Shown one piece after another: positions 18,822 through 28,311 of a stretch of 33,581 nt of DNA. The notes beneath the pieces were generated by a model. That model did no database searches. It was not told the origin of the DNA and saw nothing but the letters and a program-made list of their open reading frames with translations. A program made the position numbers and the translations under genes. Within the stretch, counting starts at the first letter, position 1; every line of letters begins with the position of its first letter. Source of the stretch: Bacillota bacterium (GTDB taxonomy: Bacteria; Bacillota; Sulfobacillia; Sulfobacillales; Sulfobacillaceae); NCBI GenBank assembly GCA_023488565.1, contig JAMDDZ010000086.1:1-33581 (forward strand). The letters are read 5' to 3'.

Positions 18822-18956
18822 GAAAATAGTGGGTGTTTACGGTGGTTTTAGTGTCTTAGTCCATCCGCATATATAACTACGGCTACTCCTTGGTAATGCG
18901 TGGATAATCGGATTCGGTTTGTTTTTGCTGTTTTGCAAAAATATTCTATCAGAGAA

Positions 18957-18986
18957 TTGACAACGTAACAATGTATTATATATGAT
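18957..18986 (+). promoter_or_regulatory. Putative promoter of the catabolic operon
   Basis: TTGACA-N18-TATGAT before the gene starting at 19009. Confidence 0.45.
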
Positions 18987-19008
18987 ATATTTCAGAGGGG
19001 ATGGTGAC

Positions 19009-20388
19009 ATGAGTATTCCCGAATCGCGGTATTGGAATCACTGGGCAGAAACTTTAAATCGAGAGGCGATCGATGCCTTGCATTTTAAGCGATTGAAATT
19101 GCTGCTGGATTATGCATACACGCGTAGTGCGTTCTATCGTGATTATTGGAAACGTGCAGGATTTCATCCTGATATGGTTCGGTCCCTTGAGGACTTTAAA
19201 AACCGGGTCCCATTAACCGACAAGAAAGACTTTTTGCAACTCCAGGAAGATTTTCCGCCTTATGGACCCACGGTGGCCGTAGGAGAACAAGATATTGCGC
19301 ATCACGCCGAGACATCGGGGTCAACTGGACTCCCGCTGAGAATTCCTTTTACCGATTATGATACCGAGCGTTACGGTGAATCATGGATTTACGGGTGGTG
19401 GGCGTTGGGAATCCGTCCTCAGGACAGCTTCTATTTCGCCTTTAATTGGGGCAACTATGCAGGATTTTGGAGTGCTTATTGGGGTGTGCGGCGTTTCGGG
19501 GCCAAGCTCTATTCGGGTGGCGGTCAAACGACAGAACAGCATGTGCGTAATATTCTTCGCCTCAAGCCAACGGTGCTGATTAGCACGCCGAGTTACGCGT
19601 TAAGGATTTTGGAGGCGGCGGGGCAGATGGGGGTAGATTTAGCGTCCTCTTCCCTTCGGTTCACATACCATGCCGGGGAGCCGGGACCTTGCTCGCTTTC
19701 CTCTGTACGTAAGAAGTTAGATGAAGGATTTGGTGCGATTAGCGGAGAGCTCTTGGGAATCGCTGAGGTGGATGCCGTTGCTCCCGGGTGTCGATTGCGC
19801 CGTGGAGTTCACATGTCGGAGATGTCAAATTTTTCTTGGTCAATGGACCCCGTTTCTGGAAACGAAGTGGGGGATGGCGATATTGGGGAGAATGTGCTGA
19901 CTACTTATGCCAATAGTGCGCAGCCCCTTATCAATTATCGTACCCACGATTTGGTGCGAGCGTTTAACCGTCCGGTTTGCGGATGTGGTTCGACTTGGCG
20001 ATATTTGGATGGAGTGGTCTTAGGCCGCAGTGACTACATGATCACCATTAAAGGAACTAATGTATACCCAGCCGCAGTCGAAAATCTGATAAGTGATGTT
20101 CCCGGGGTCAGCCCTCATTTTCAACTGGTGCTCAGTCGTGAAGGTGCATTCGATAATTTATTAATTCGCATAGAGCCCGAGGCCCACTGGGATGTATCAC
20201 GATGGCAGGGCATCGCTGACGAAGTGGTGCAGCGTATCAAGGATGTGGTCGGTGTTCGACTTAATGCTGAAATTGTTGAAGTCGGAACCTTGCCTAGAAC
20301 GGAATTAAAGGCTAAACGGATCGTAGATACCCGGGAACTTGAATTTCGTCGAGAACTCGACCGGTCAGGGGGGTGGGCACACTCATGA
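19009..20388 (+). CDS. Phenylacetate-CoA ligase (PaaK)-like adenylate-forming enzyme
   Basis: HHAETSGSTGLPLRIPFT, YRTHDLVRAFNRPVCGCG, LGRSDYMITIKGTNVYPAAVENLI. Confidence 0.88.
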   Translation: MSIPESRYWNHWAETLNREAIDALHFKRLKLLLDYAYTRSAFYRDYWKRAGFHPDMVRSLEDFKNRVPLTDKKDFLQLQEDFPPYGPTVAVGEQDIAHHAETSGSTGLPLRIPFTDYDTERYGESWIYGWWALGIRPQDSFYFAFNWGNYAGFWSAYWGVRRFGAKLYSGGGQTTEQHVRNILRLKPTVLISTPSYALRILEAAGQMGVDLASSSLRFTYHAGEPGPCSLSSVRKKLDEGFGAISGELLGIAEVDAVAPGCRLRRGVHMSEMSNFSWSMDPVSGNEVGDGDIGENVLTTYANSAQPLINYRTHDLVRAFNRPVCGCGSTWRYLDGVVLGRSDYMITIKGTNVYPAAVENLISDVPGVSPHFQLVLSREGAFDNLLIRIEPEAHWDVSRWQGIADEVVQRIKDVVGVRLNAEIVEVGTLPRTELKAKRIVDTRELEFRRELDRSGGWAHS

Positions 20389-20600
20389 TAGAATATGAAG
20401 ATAAGCCCTTGGAAATAGCTGAGATCTATTTAGCGACTAAAAGGTTATTGGAAAGAACAGAAGTCCCCGCTATCCACCAGTGTTTACGTATTGCGGTAAA
20501 TAATTTGCATTGGGCATTGTGGTTAACTGGACAAGAATCGGATTTTGTCCCACCCTACTTTTCGACTCCTCCATTGGATACGGAGCGTGGTTCCTTGTGA
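20385..20600 (+). CDS. Small unknown protein, translationally coupled on both sides
   Basis: ATGA overlap with upstream CDS and TGATG overlap with downstream CDS. MIEYEDKPLEIAEIYLATKRLLERTEVPAIHQCLRIAVNNLHWALWL... Confidence 0.55.
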   Translation: MIEYEDKPLEIAEIYLATKRLLERTEVPAIHQCLRIAVNNLHWALWLTGQESDFVPPYFSTPPLDTERGSL

Positions 20601-21433
20601 TGCGCTTAGTGGATACCACCTGGGTTGATCTGGAGTCCGTTTGTCGCGAGACGACGCTTCTAATGATGGTAGTCGGTCCCACGGAACAACATGGGCCGCA
20701 TCTTCCATTAGGCACCGACTTTATGGTGGCTAAAGAAATGGCTCGCCGCATGACACAGGTTGTAGAAGAGGAATGTGGATGGCTCGTCATGGAGGTGCCG
20801 CCAATTTACTATGTTCCTGCTGTCTTGTCGCGCGAGTATCCAGGATCCGTCTCTATTCGGAAAGAACATTATCGCAATTATTTAATGGACGTGATGGAGA
20901 GCTACGCCACTAATGGTTTTTCCCATGGCATTTTGATTTCGACTCACATTGATCCGCCGTTTGTTATAACGACACAATCGGTCCTGATGGAAATCAACCT
21001 TCGTTATGGGACGCGGTATATTCACGGCTACGAGCGATTTCCAATGGAAGATGTCCTCAGTGGTCGGGCGCCGGAAATTTTTGGGTATCAACTGCCCGGT
21101 GATGTACATGCAGGAATATTGGAAACATCATCGATGGCAGTAGCTCGACCAGAACTGGTTGATTGGGCAAGGGCAAAATTACTGGAGGACCAACCCATAG
21201 AGTTTCAGGATTTGGCCAAAACGCAGTCGTTTCTTGAAGTGGGCAATGGACTCGGATATACAGGATATCCGCGGCTAGCGTCGGTAGAATACGGGCAACT
21301 TTGGTATCATCGATATGGTCGAATGCTCAGAGATGTTTTGATAGCGTATTGTCGAGGCGATGATGTGTTCGACCGACTAAGCCTAGACATGTTAGTCAGG
21401 CGATCTGAGGAGTTGGAGGATGCCAAGGAATAA
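20600..21433 (+). CDS. Creatininase-family amidohydrolase
   Basis: GPTEQHGPHLPLGTDFMVA and GDVHAGILETSSMAVARPELVD. Confidence 0.85.
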   Translation: MRLVDTTWVDLESVCRETTLLMMVVGPTEQHGPHLPLGTDFMVAKEMARRMTQVVEEECGWLVMEVPPIYYVPAVLSREYPGSVSIRKEHYRNYLMDVMESYATNGFSHGILISTHIDPPFVITTQSVLMEINLRYGTRYIHGYERFPMEDVLSGRAPEIFGYQLPGDVHAGILETSSMAVARPELVDWARAKLLEDQPIEFQDLAKTQSFLEVGNGLGYTGYPRLASVEYGQLWYHRYGRMLRDVLIAYCRGDDVFDRLSLDMLVRRSEELEDAKE

Positions 21434-22007
21434 AAAGATGGACCGTGATGATTTGCTATCGAAGGCTACGGCGGTGATTCGGAAAAATGGGTATCGGGAA
21501 ACATCGTTAGATGAGTTGGCCAAGGAATTCCACTTTACAAAACCCGCATTGTATTACTATGTGGATTCCAAAGAGGCGCTACTCTATGAGATTTATGAAA
21601 AGACCATCCGTGAGTGGTTGGCGCGCATTCGCCGGATCGCGTCCGACAAGATCCGCAACCCAGAGGAAAAAATTCGTGAGGTAGTGCGACAGTTTATGCA
21701 TCTTTGTGTAGAACATGATGAGATGGCAATTTTTTTTGAAGAAAAGTCATATTTGGCTGATGAACATTTTCAAGCTATCTCCGCGAAAGAACGAGAAGTA
21801 ATCGAGATTATTGCTGGCATCATCGAGGAAGGGATCGCATTGGGAGTAATGAAGCCTGTGCCACCAAAAGTTGTGGCTTACGGTTTGGTCGGAATGACGG
21901 CTTGGAGCTACCGGTGGGTTTCTCTCGAGGGCCCTTTGACTATCGACAGTTTGGCCGATACCTACTACGAAGTAGTGATTGGGGGGTTGTTGCAACAAGG
22001 TCTTTAG
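21420..22007 (+). CDS. TetR-family transcriptional regulator
   Basis: ATAVIRKNGYRETSLDELAKEFHFTKPALYYYVDSKEALLYEIYE. Confidence 0.9.
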   Translation: MPRNKKMDRDDLLSKATAVIRKNGYRETSLDELAKEFHFTKPALYYYVDSKEALLYEIYEKTIREWLARIRRIASDKIRNPEEKIREVVRQFMHLCVEHDEMAIFFEEKSYLADEHFQAISAKEREVIEIIAGIIEEGIALGVMKPVPPKVVAYGLVGMTAWSYRWVSLEGPLTIDSLADTYYEVVIGGLLQQGL

Positions 22008-22044
22008 TCAAAAGTTACTGTATGGTTAGTAAGGAGGAGATAGC

Positions 22045-22983
22045 ATGATATCTACTGACGCATTGATCGAGAAGTTGGATAGTGGTTTTGTCGTGGAGTC
22101 GGAAACAGACATGTCGGAGGACTATAAGCGCCTATTGATTCAAACCCTGACTATTACCGCCGACACCGAGCTTATTAGTATCTTCAGTATTCTAGATGCC
22201 TTGCAATATGTTCCGACCTTGAATCGCCGGATTACCGAGCTGGCGATTGTCCAAGATGAATTGGGTCATGCCCATATTGCCTATCGCCTGTTAAAACTTT
22301 TAGGCGTAGATGTTGATGATCTTATCTATCGGCGTGACGCGAGTGAATTTCGCAATCCCTATCTCATGGATTTGAAGCTCAAAAACTATGCTGAACTTCT
22401 CACGTTACACGCCCTGTTAGACCGTGCCGGGTACGTTTTGCTTGGGGATATTTTCCACCACACGTCATATGGTCCGTGGAAGCGGGCCTTAGTCAAAGTG
22501 GACGCTGAAGAAGGTTTTCACGTCCGCAACGGCGAGTCTGGGATCCGAGCCATGGTTCAGACTGACGAGGGCCGCCGTATGGTTCAAGACGCTGTGGATT
22601 GGATGTTTGTGATGGGCCTTGACTTCTTTGGAATGGCAGATCATTTGAAAAAACGGTCTTTGCAACTCGATCTTCACCTCAAGGGAGAAACCAACGACCA
22701 GATGCGTCAACGATGGATGAAATCCACCATGCAATTTCTCGATTCGATTGAAATTCATGCGCCGGTGCACTGGGATGGTGAACAGCAACAGTATGTCTAC
22801 GATTTTCCCTACCCGTGTGAATGGGATGAAACTGAGCGGCGTTGGAGGTTTGATCGTCCTGTGGAATGGACCGACGTCTTGGCACGGTTCAAGGGACACG
22901 GTCCTTATCGACAGGAATATGTCAAGATGCTGCGCCAAGGGCGCGAGACCTACCTAAAGTTATTGCACGATGAGGTGGTTTGA
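22045..22983 (+). CDS. PaaA-like di-iron oxygenase catalytic subunit (ring 1,2-epoxidase family)
   Basis: Ferritin-like Fe-binding motifs IVQDELGHAHIAYRLL and VDAEEGFHVRNGE. Followed by PaaD/B/C-like genes. Confidence 0.85.
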   Translation: MISTDALIEKLDSGFVVESETDMSEDYKRLLIQTLTITADTELISIFSILDALQYVPTLNRRITELAIVQDELGHAHIAYRLLKLLGVDVDDLIYRRDASEFRNPYLMDLKLKNYAELLTLHALLDRAGYVLLGDIFHHTSYGPWKRALVKVDAEEGFHVRNGESGIRAMVQTDEGRRMVQDAVDWMFVMGLDFFGMADHLKKRSLQLDLHLKGETNDQMRQRWMKSTMQFLDSIEIHAPVHWDGEQQQYVYDFPYPCEWDETERRWRFDRPVEWTDVLARFKGHGPYRQEYVKMLRQGRETYLKLLHDEVV

Positions 22984-22984
22984 C

Positions 22985-23296
22985 GTGGTCACAGAAGAAG
23001 AGGTAAAGAAAGCGCTGGAATCCGTCTGCGATCCAGAAATTCCCATCAGTGTGTGGGATTTGGGCTTAGTGACGGGTATTCAACTTAAAGAAGATGCGAT
23101 TAATGTGCAAATGACCCTCACATCCCTCGGTTGTGGTTGCGTTGACTGGATTGTTGGTGATGTTGAGGAGGCATTACAACGTCTGCCGGGTGTTGCAGCG
23201 GTCCACGTCGAGGTTGTGTGGAATCCCTCCTGGAAGAAAGAGCGGATGACCGCCCGAGGCCGGATGAAGTTAGAAAAATGGGGGGTAAAGTCATGA
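22985..23296 (+). CDS. PaaD-like DUF59/MIP18 domain protein (no zinc ribbon)
   Basis: VTEEEVKKALESVCDPEIPISVWDLGLVTGIQLKEDAINVQMTLTSLGCGC. Confidence 0.85.
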   Translation: MVTEEEVKKALESVCDPEIPISVWDLGLVTGIQLKEDAINVQMTLTSLGCGCVDWIVGDVEEALQRLPGVAAVHVEVVWNPSWKKERMTARGRMKLEKWGVKS

Positions 23297-23520
23297 CTCT
23301 ATGGAGGGAAGACGAGTTCGAAGTGATGGCCCAACATCGGCGGGGAGATCCTGTACACGTTATTGGGAGTGTGTGGGCACCCAATTCGATATTGGCCGGC
23401 TTTTATGCCGCGACAACCTATGATGAACAGCGCTGGCATACCTTATACGCGATAAAAAGATCGCAGAAAATACCTGTGATCATTGATGGGCGGACATTAA
23501 TCGGAGAGGAGCGGGTTTAA
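23293..23520 (+). CDS. PaaB-like subunit
   Basis: WREDEFEVMAQHRRGDPVHVIGSVWAPNSILAGFYAATTYDEQ. Overlaps neighbours (ATGA, TAATG). Confidence 0.75.
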   Translation: MTLWREDEFEVMAQHRRGDPVHVIGSVWAPNSILAGFYAATTYDEQRWHTLYAIKRSQKIPVIIDGRTLIGEERV

Positions 23521-24116
23521 TGGAACAGGCACCGGTAGGGGTCCGCCCAGCGTTACTAACCTTGTCACGACTAAAGTACTTGATTGGGGAACAGTTGGTT
23601 AAAGTTGGGCCCGTGGCACCCGACCTAGCCGCAGCGATTGCGAGCGTAGCGGTAGCACAAACCAATTATGGTCAAGCGCGCTATTTTTACAATTGGTATA
23701 CCGGAGAAAGTCGAGCCGCGGATACGGAGCTTAAAGTCGACGAAAGTTGGAACAAAGAGACCACTTTGCTGAATTTTAATAAATGGGCCACGTGGCCACA
23801 TTTAATCACGGTAATGTGGTTGGTCGACGAGGCCATATTGACTCTCATCCATGACTGGAGCCGAGAAGACCCTGCGCTTAAGCCGAATTTAGAGAAAGTG
23901 AGGGAGGAACTGACACAAGCCTTACCCTTTACTACCGAATGGGTGCGAATTTTTCTCCAAGATGGACGAGGAGTGGGTCGGGCGTCTGCTGCTGTGGCGG
24001 CCCAATTAGGTCCGCTTCTTACCCAATTCTTGATGAATGCTGGTGCGATGGCTTACTTACCAGAATTTCAGGACCGATGGACCCGCGTGGTTGGGGGGGA
24101 TATTTCGTGGCGGTGA
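23520..24116 (+). CDS. PaaC-like structural subunit
   Basis: Ferritin-like helical protein lacking canonical Fe ligands. KWATWPHLITVMWLVDEAILTLIHDW. Position in the paa-like operon. Confidence 0.7.
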   Translation: MEQAPVGVRPALLTLSRLKYLIGEQLVKVGPVAPDLAAAIASVAVAQTNYGQARYFYNWYTGESRAADTELKVDESWNKETTLLNFNKWATWPHLITVMWLVDEAILTLIHDWSREDPALKPNLEKVREELTQALPFTTEWVRIFLQDGRGVGRASAAVAAQLGPLLTQFLMNAGAMAYLPEFQDRWTRVVGGDISWR

Positions 24117-24259
24117 CGTGCCCTTTTTGCCATGCATCCGATACGGCGCAGATCGTCAACTGGGGTTCGCGCCTACTCACCCAACAATGGTGGTGCAATT
24201 CGTGCCAATCCCCATTTGAATGGATTCCCAGTCTAAGTCAGGAGGCCCTTCATGAATGA
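24107..24259 (+). CDS. Stand-alone PaaD-type C-terminal zinc ribbon
   Basis: GTG start overlapping the paaC-like stop. VAVTCPFCHASDTAQIVNWGSRLLTQQWWCNSCQSPFEWIPSL: CPxC..CxxCxxPF as in the PaaD C-terminus. Confidence 0.65.
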   Translation: MAVTCPFCHASDTAQIVNWGSRLLTQQWWCNSCQSPFEWIPSLSQEALHE

Positions 24260-24998
24260 ACTTGCCATTGTAACGGGTGGTGGGCGCGGCATTGGAGCGG
24301 CCATCGCTGAGGGGCTCGCCCGCCAGAGTGCCCACGTCATCATTGCTGGAAATATGCCCGAACAGCAAGAGAAGCGGGCAGCCGAATTACGCGGGTTAGG
24401 GTATAGCGCTGATGCGTTAGTCCTCGATATCGCTCAGTTTGATTCCGTTGACGAGATGGCCCAAACAGTTTACTCACGGTGGGGGGCACCGTCCATTCTT
24501 GTCAATAACGTGGGAGCGGACAGCATCAAACCGTTCTTGGAAACGGATGAGGGAGAGTGGTGGGAGACTCTAAATGTTAACCTTCTCGGGGCTATGCGCT
24601 GTTGCCGGGTCGTTGTTCCGCTGATGCAACGACAGCATTATGGTCGGATTATCAATATCAGTTCGGATGCGGGACGCGTGGGAACGAGTGGACAAGTCGC
24701 TTATTCGGCAGCCAAAGCAGGTTTGATTGGGTTTACCAAAGCCTTAGCCCGGGAAATGGTCCAAGAGGGTATCACACTGAATGTTGTTTGTCCCGGTCCT
24801 ACGGACACACCTTTGGTGGAGGAAATTCTTCAAGGCCCGCACCCGAAACTTTACCAAGCGCTAAATCGCGCCATTCCAATGAAGCGTTTTGGCCGGCCAG
24901 CAGAGATGGTACCAGCGGTATTAATGTTCGCCAGCCGCGAGGCTAGCTATATGACCGGGCAAACCGTGAGTGTGAGTGGCGGGCTAACCATGATTTAG
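24252..24998 (+). CDS. SDR-family oxidoreductase (FabG-like)
   Basis: VTGGGRGIGAAIAEGL, LVNNVGA, YSAAKAGLIGFTKAL. Confidence 0.93.
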   Translation: MNELAIVTGGGRGIGAAIAEGLARQSAHVIIAGNMPEQQEKRAAELRGLGYSADALVLDIAQFDSVDEMAQTVYSRWGAPSILVNNVGADSIKPFLETDEGEWWETLNVNLLGAMRCCRVVVPLMQRQHYGRIINISSDAGRVGTSGQVAYSAAKAGLIGFTKALAREMVQEGITLNVVCPGPTDTPLVEEILQGPHPKLYQALNRAIPMKRFGRPAEMVPAVLMFASREASYMTGQTVSVSGGLTMI

Positions 24999-25026
24999 AA
25001 ATCTTTGTGAGTTTATTGAATCCAGA

Positions 25027-25836
25027 ATGGGGAGAGTGACAACTGTGTCGGCAGAGACTACATCAATTTTATTGGAGCACGAAGGTGCAGTGGCAAAATT
25101 TATCCTCAATCGTCCACCGGCTAATGCATTGGATGTGTCGACGAGCAGACTTTTGTGGGAACTAATGGAAAAGGTTGCCCAAGATCGGAGCGTGAAGGTT
25201 GTCGTTATCGAAAGCGCTGCTGAGAAGATCTTTTGTGCAGGCGCGGACGTATCCACCGTTGATGCTCATGACGTGCCACTAATGGATAATTTAGGGAAAA
25301 CATTAAAGGACACATTTCTCTTGATGCGGTCTATGCCGCAAATAGTAATCGCAGCGGTCAACGGCCATTGTTTGGGCGGCGGCTTGGAACTGGCTCTTGC
25401 TGCCGACTTTCGTATAGCTAAAGATGGGCCGTCAAAATGGGGCCTCCCAGAGATCAATTTAGGACTGTTTCCGGGTGGGGGAGCGGTTGCGATGATGAGT
25501 CGGTTGGTTGGTTCACAAAGAGCCTTTCGTCTGGCGCTGTTAGGTCAGAGCATCTCAGTGCAACAGGCTTTCTCATGGGGATTAGTGGATGAATTAGTTG
25601 AAGCTGAGAAATTTTCCGAGAGCGTCGACACAATGGCCAAGCAAATTGTTCAAGCGCCATTTGAGGCCGTCACAGATTTGAAGCAAGCAGTGTGGCGAGG
25701 AATAGAAATGCCGCTTTCAGCGGCCTTTGACTTTGAACGAGTGATGCATCGCGACCTGGTTCTAACCTCGGATTGCTACGAAGGTGTGAAAGCCTTTAAA
25801 GAACGGCGAGTTCCCGAGTTTGGAAAGGAAGGATAA
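25027..25836 (+). CDS. Enoyl-CoA hydratase/isomerase family protein
   Basis: FILNRPPANALDVS, KIFCAGADVS, AAVNGHCLGGGLELALAADFRIA, GLPEINLGLFPGGGA. Confidence 0.93.
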   Translation: MGRVTTVSAETTSILLEHEGAVAKFILNRPPANALDVSTSRLLWELMEKVAQDRSVKVVVIESAAEKIFCAGADVSTVDAHDVPLMDNLGKTLKDTFLLMRSMPQIVIAAVNGHCLGGGLELALAADFRIAKDGPSKWGLPEINLGLFPGGGAVAMMSRLVGSQRAFRLALLGQSISVQQAFSWGLVDELVEAEKFSESVDTMAKQIVQAPFEAVTDLKQAVWRGIEMPLSAAFDFERVMHRDLVLTSDCYEGVKAFKERRVPEFGKEG

Positions 25837-25840
25837 CGCG

Positions 25841-26708
25841 ATGAAAGTCGCCGTGTTTAACGACTCGCGTATCGGTGTTGTTCAAAACGATAAGATCATT
25901 GATGTGACAGATACCTGTCCTTACTACGCGTCTACTTGGCCGCCGACCTTTATGTTGTCGTTTATCGAGCACTTTGACACACTGCGCCCGCAAATCGAGG
26001 AGTTAGTGGAGGAGCAAGCTGTCACCGTCCCCCTCAATCAAGCTATACTTCATCCTCCCATTCCCATTCCCACGAAGATCTTGGCGGCACCCGTCAATTA
26101 TCGCTTGCATCAAGAGGAGATGACGGTGAAGGGTGCGGTGTATGAGGGTATGGCGCTGCACACCATTGAGCAATATGGAGTTTTTTTAAAACCGCCTTCT
26201 TCGTTGATTGGGTCAGGGGGAAGGGTGGAACTTCCCTTCCCAGACCGAAGGACAGATCATGAAGGAGAAGTGGGGGTTGTAATTGGGAAAAAGGACGTAA
26301 TATCCCGCGAGACAAGGCTAAGGATTATATCTTTGGCTACACCGGCGTGATGGACATCACAGTTCGCGGTTACGAAGACCGCACTTACCGGAAGGGATTT
26401 GACTCCGTGTGGTAACCAAAGATGAGCTGGTGTGTGAAGAGGATATTTCTTTCGAACTAACGGTCGATGGGATCACTCGGCAAAAATCCACTACCCGCCA
26501 ATTGATTTTTGATATACCTCGCCTAATTGAATTAGCGTCCTTTCAAATGACTCTCTACCCGGGAGACATCATCTCCACTGGCACTCCAGATGGCATGGGT
26601 CCTATCGTCCCGGGAAATGTGGTTAGCCTCACCGTAGAAGGGATTGGTACGTTAAGTGTGACAGTGGCCCATGCTCATCCGGGGACACGACGGGGACTGG
26701 GGAACTAA
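25841..26708 (+). pseudogene. Fumarylacetoacetate hydrolase-family protein (fumarylpyruvate hydrolase-like), two lesions
   Basis: LAAPVNYRLHQEE..DHEGEVGVVIGKK, then shifted frame GRNIPRDKAKDYIFGYTGVMDITVRGYEDRTYRKGFDS, then third frame VTKDELVCEEDISFELTVDG..YPGDIISTGTPDGMGPI. Confidence 0.8.
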
Positions 26709-26772
26709 GATCCCATATTTGGATATAAAAAAGGGAAACAAAGCCAGAAGGTAAAGAAAGGGATGAAAAGTT

Positions 26773-28308
26773 ATGAGTGTCCAATGGGCGTTTGCTGCTG
26801 CATGCGACCGTACGCCCAATCGTCCGGCCGTTGTAGAAGGTTCGGTTCAGTGGTCATATCATGAATTGTACCAACGGACCTTGGCCACGGCTCAAGCACT
26901 GCATGCAGGGGGGCTAAGACCCGGAGATCGCATCTTGGTAGGACTGCGGAACACCAAGGAGCACGTCGCCTTATTTCTTGCAACCCAATTGAGTGGGATA
27001 GTGTACGTGCCGATTAACTTTCGTGTCCATCCTCATTCGGTGAGATATTTTTGGGACTATGTAGGGACTAGCTGTGCGGTTATGGAATCTGACCTTATCC
27101 AAGGGCTCCTCGGAGCTGACCCTTTATGGCGTGAGGTCGAAGCGGCGGGACGACTATGGCCAGGTGATAATCGCTTATGGGATCGGGTTGCGTCGGCGGC
27201 ATCCTCTTCGTCCTCATTGACCGAGGTGAAAGATGGGGATTTGTCGATGGTACTCTTTACCTCTGGCACTACTGGTAATCCGAAAGGGATTCCCTTGACG
27301 CATCAGAACGTGGTGGCGCGCACTATGGGACCTTCTTTAAATTGGGGCTGCCCGCATGACGGTCAAGAGCATGTCATTGGACTCATGCCGCTTTATCACA
27401 CCATTGGGTTACAAGGTTGCTTATTGTATGCGTTATTGCTTAATAATACCTATTACGCGGTCCCCCAATTTTTACCCAAAAGTACATTAGACTTGATTCA
27501 GACAGTGGGTATTACGCATCTCTTCGGTACTCCTACCCACTTATATGCACTTGCTACAGAACCGTCAGTTGCATCTTATGATATGTCCTCATTATCCCAC
27601 GTGCTCTATGGGGGAGCTCCGATGAGCCCCCATGTCATTAAACAATGTGCGAAAGTATTGTGCCCCCGGATTACGTATGTATATGGGAACACAGAAACCT
27701 ACAATGCCTTATTTCATCGGGAAGCTCCGCGAACCTTGGAACAATCGCACACTGGCGTTTACCATCGCGTGCGCGTGGTGGCGATCGGCGGGGGGCCAGA
27801 TGACCTAGTGGCGGTCGGCCAAGAGGGCGAGCTTATTATCGATACCCGCTCGCCGGAATCATTTCAAGGTTACTGGAATTTACCTGAAAAAACCCGAGAA
27901 CGTGTTCGTGAGGGATGGTATTTTACTGGGGATAGCTGCCGATTCGAAGGAGAGAATGAGTTTCATGTGACGGGTCGCGTTGATGACATGATTATTAGCG
28001 GAGCGGAGAATATCCAACCGGTGACGGTAGAAAATGCTCTCTTAGGGCATCCGGATATTTTGGATGTAGCGGTCGCAGGCGTACCGGACGAACGGTGGGG
28101 ACAGGTGGTTAAGGCTTACGTCGTAAGCCGTTCAGACACATTGACTGCCTATGACATTGACCAATGGGTCAAGAACTGCTCGACGTTGGATCCCTATATG
28201 CGTCCACGACAATACCTCTTTTGTCACGAGATTCCGCGCAATCCGAGTGGAAAGATCTTGCGTCAATCTCTCGCAACATTAAAGGAGCAAACCATAGGGA
28301 GGTCTTAG
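26773..28308 (+). CDS. AMP-binding acyl/aryl-CoA synthetase
   Basis: MVLFTSGTTGNPKGIPLTHQN, YVYGNTETYN, GWYFTGDSCRFEGENEFHVTGRVDDMIISGAENIQP, PRNPSGKILR. Confidence 0.92.
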   Translation: MSVQWAFAAACDRTPNRPAVVEGSVQWSYHELYQRTLATAQALHAGGLRPGDRILVGLRNTKEHVALFLATQLSGIVYVPINFRVHPHSVRYFWDYVGTSCAVMESDLIQGLLGADPLWREVEAAGRLWPGDNRLWDRVASAASSSSSLTEVKDGDLSMVLFTSGTTGNPKGIPLTHQNVVARTMGPSLNWGCPHDGQEHVIGLMPLYHTIGLQGCLLYALLLNNTYYAVPQFLPKSTLDLIQTVGITHLFGTPTHLYALATEPSVASYDMSSLSHVLYGGAPMSPHVIKQCAKVLCPRITYVYGNTETYNALFHREAPRTLEQSHTGVYHRVRVVAIGGGPDDLVAVGQEGELIIDTRSPESFQGYWNLPEKTRERVREGWYFTGDSCRFEGENEFHVTGRVDDMIISGAENIQPVTVENALLGHPDILDVAVAGVPDERWGQVVKAYVVSRSDTLTAYDIDQWVKNCSTLDPYMRPRQYLFCHEIPRNPSGKILRQSLATLKEQTIGRS

Positions 28309-28311
28309 CCA

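Noticed and set aside
26281-26300. Programmed -1 frameshift in the FAA hydrolase at GAAAAAG
   Set aside because: A second independent lesion near 26410 would still disable the protein, so pseudogenisation or error is more parsimonious.
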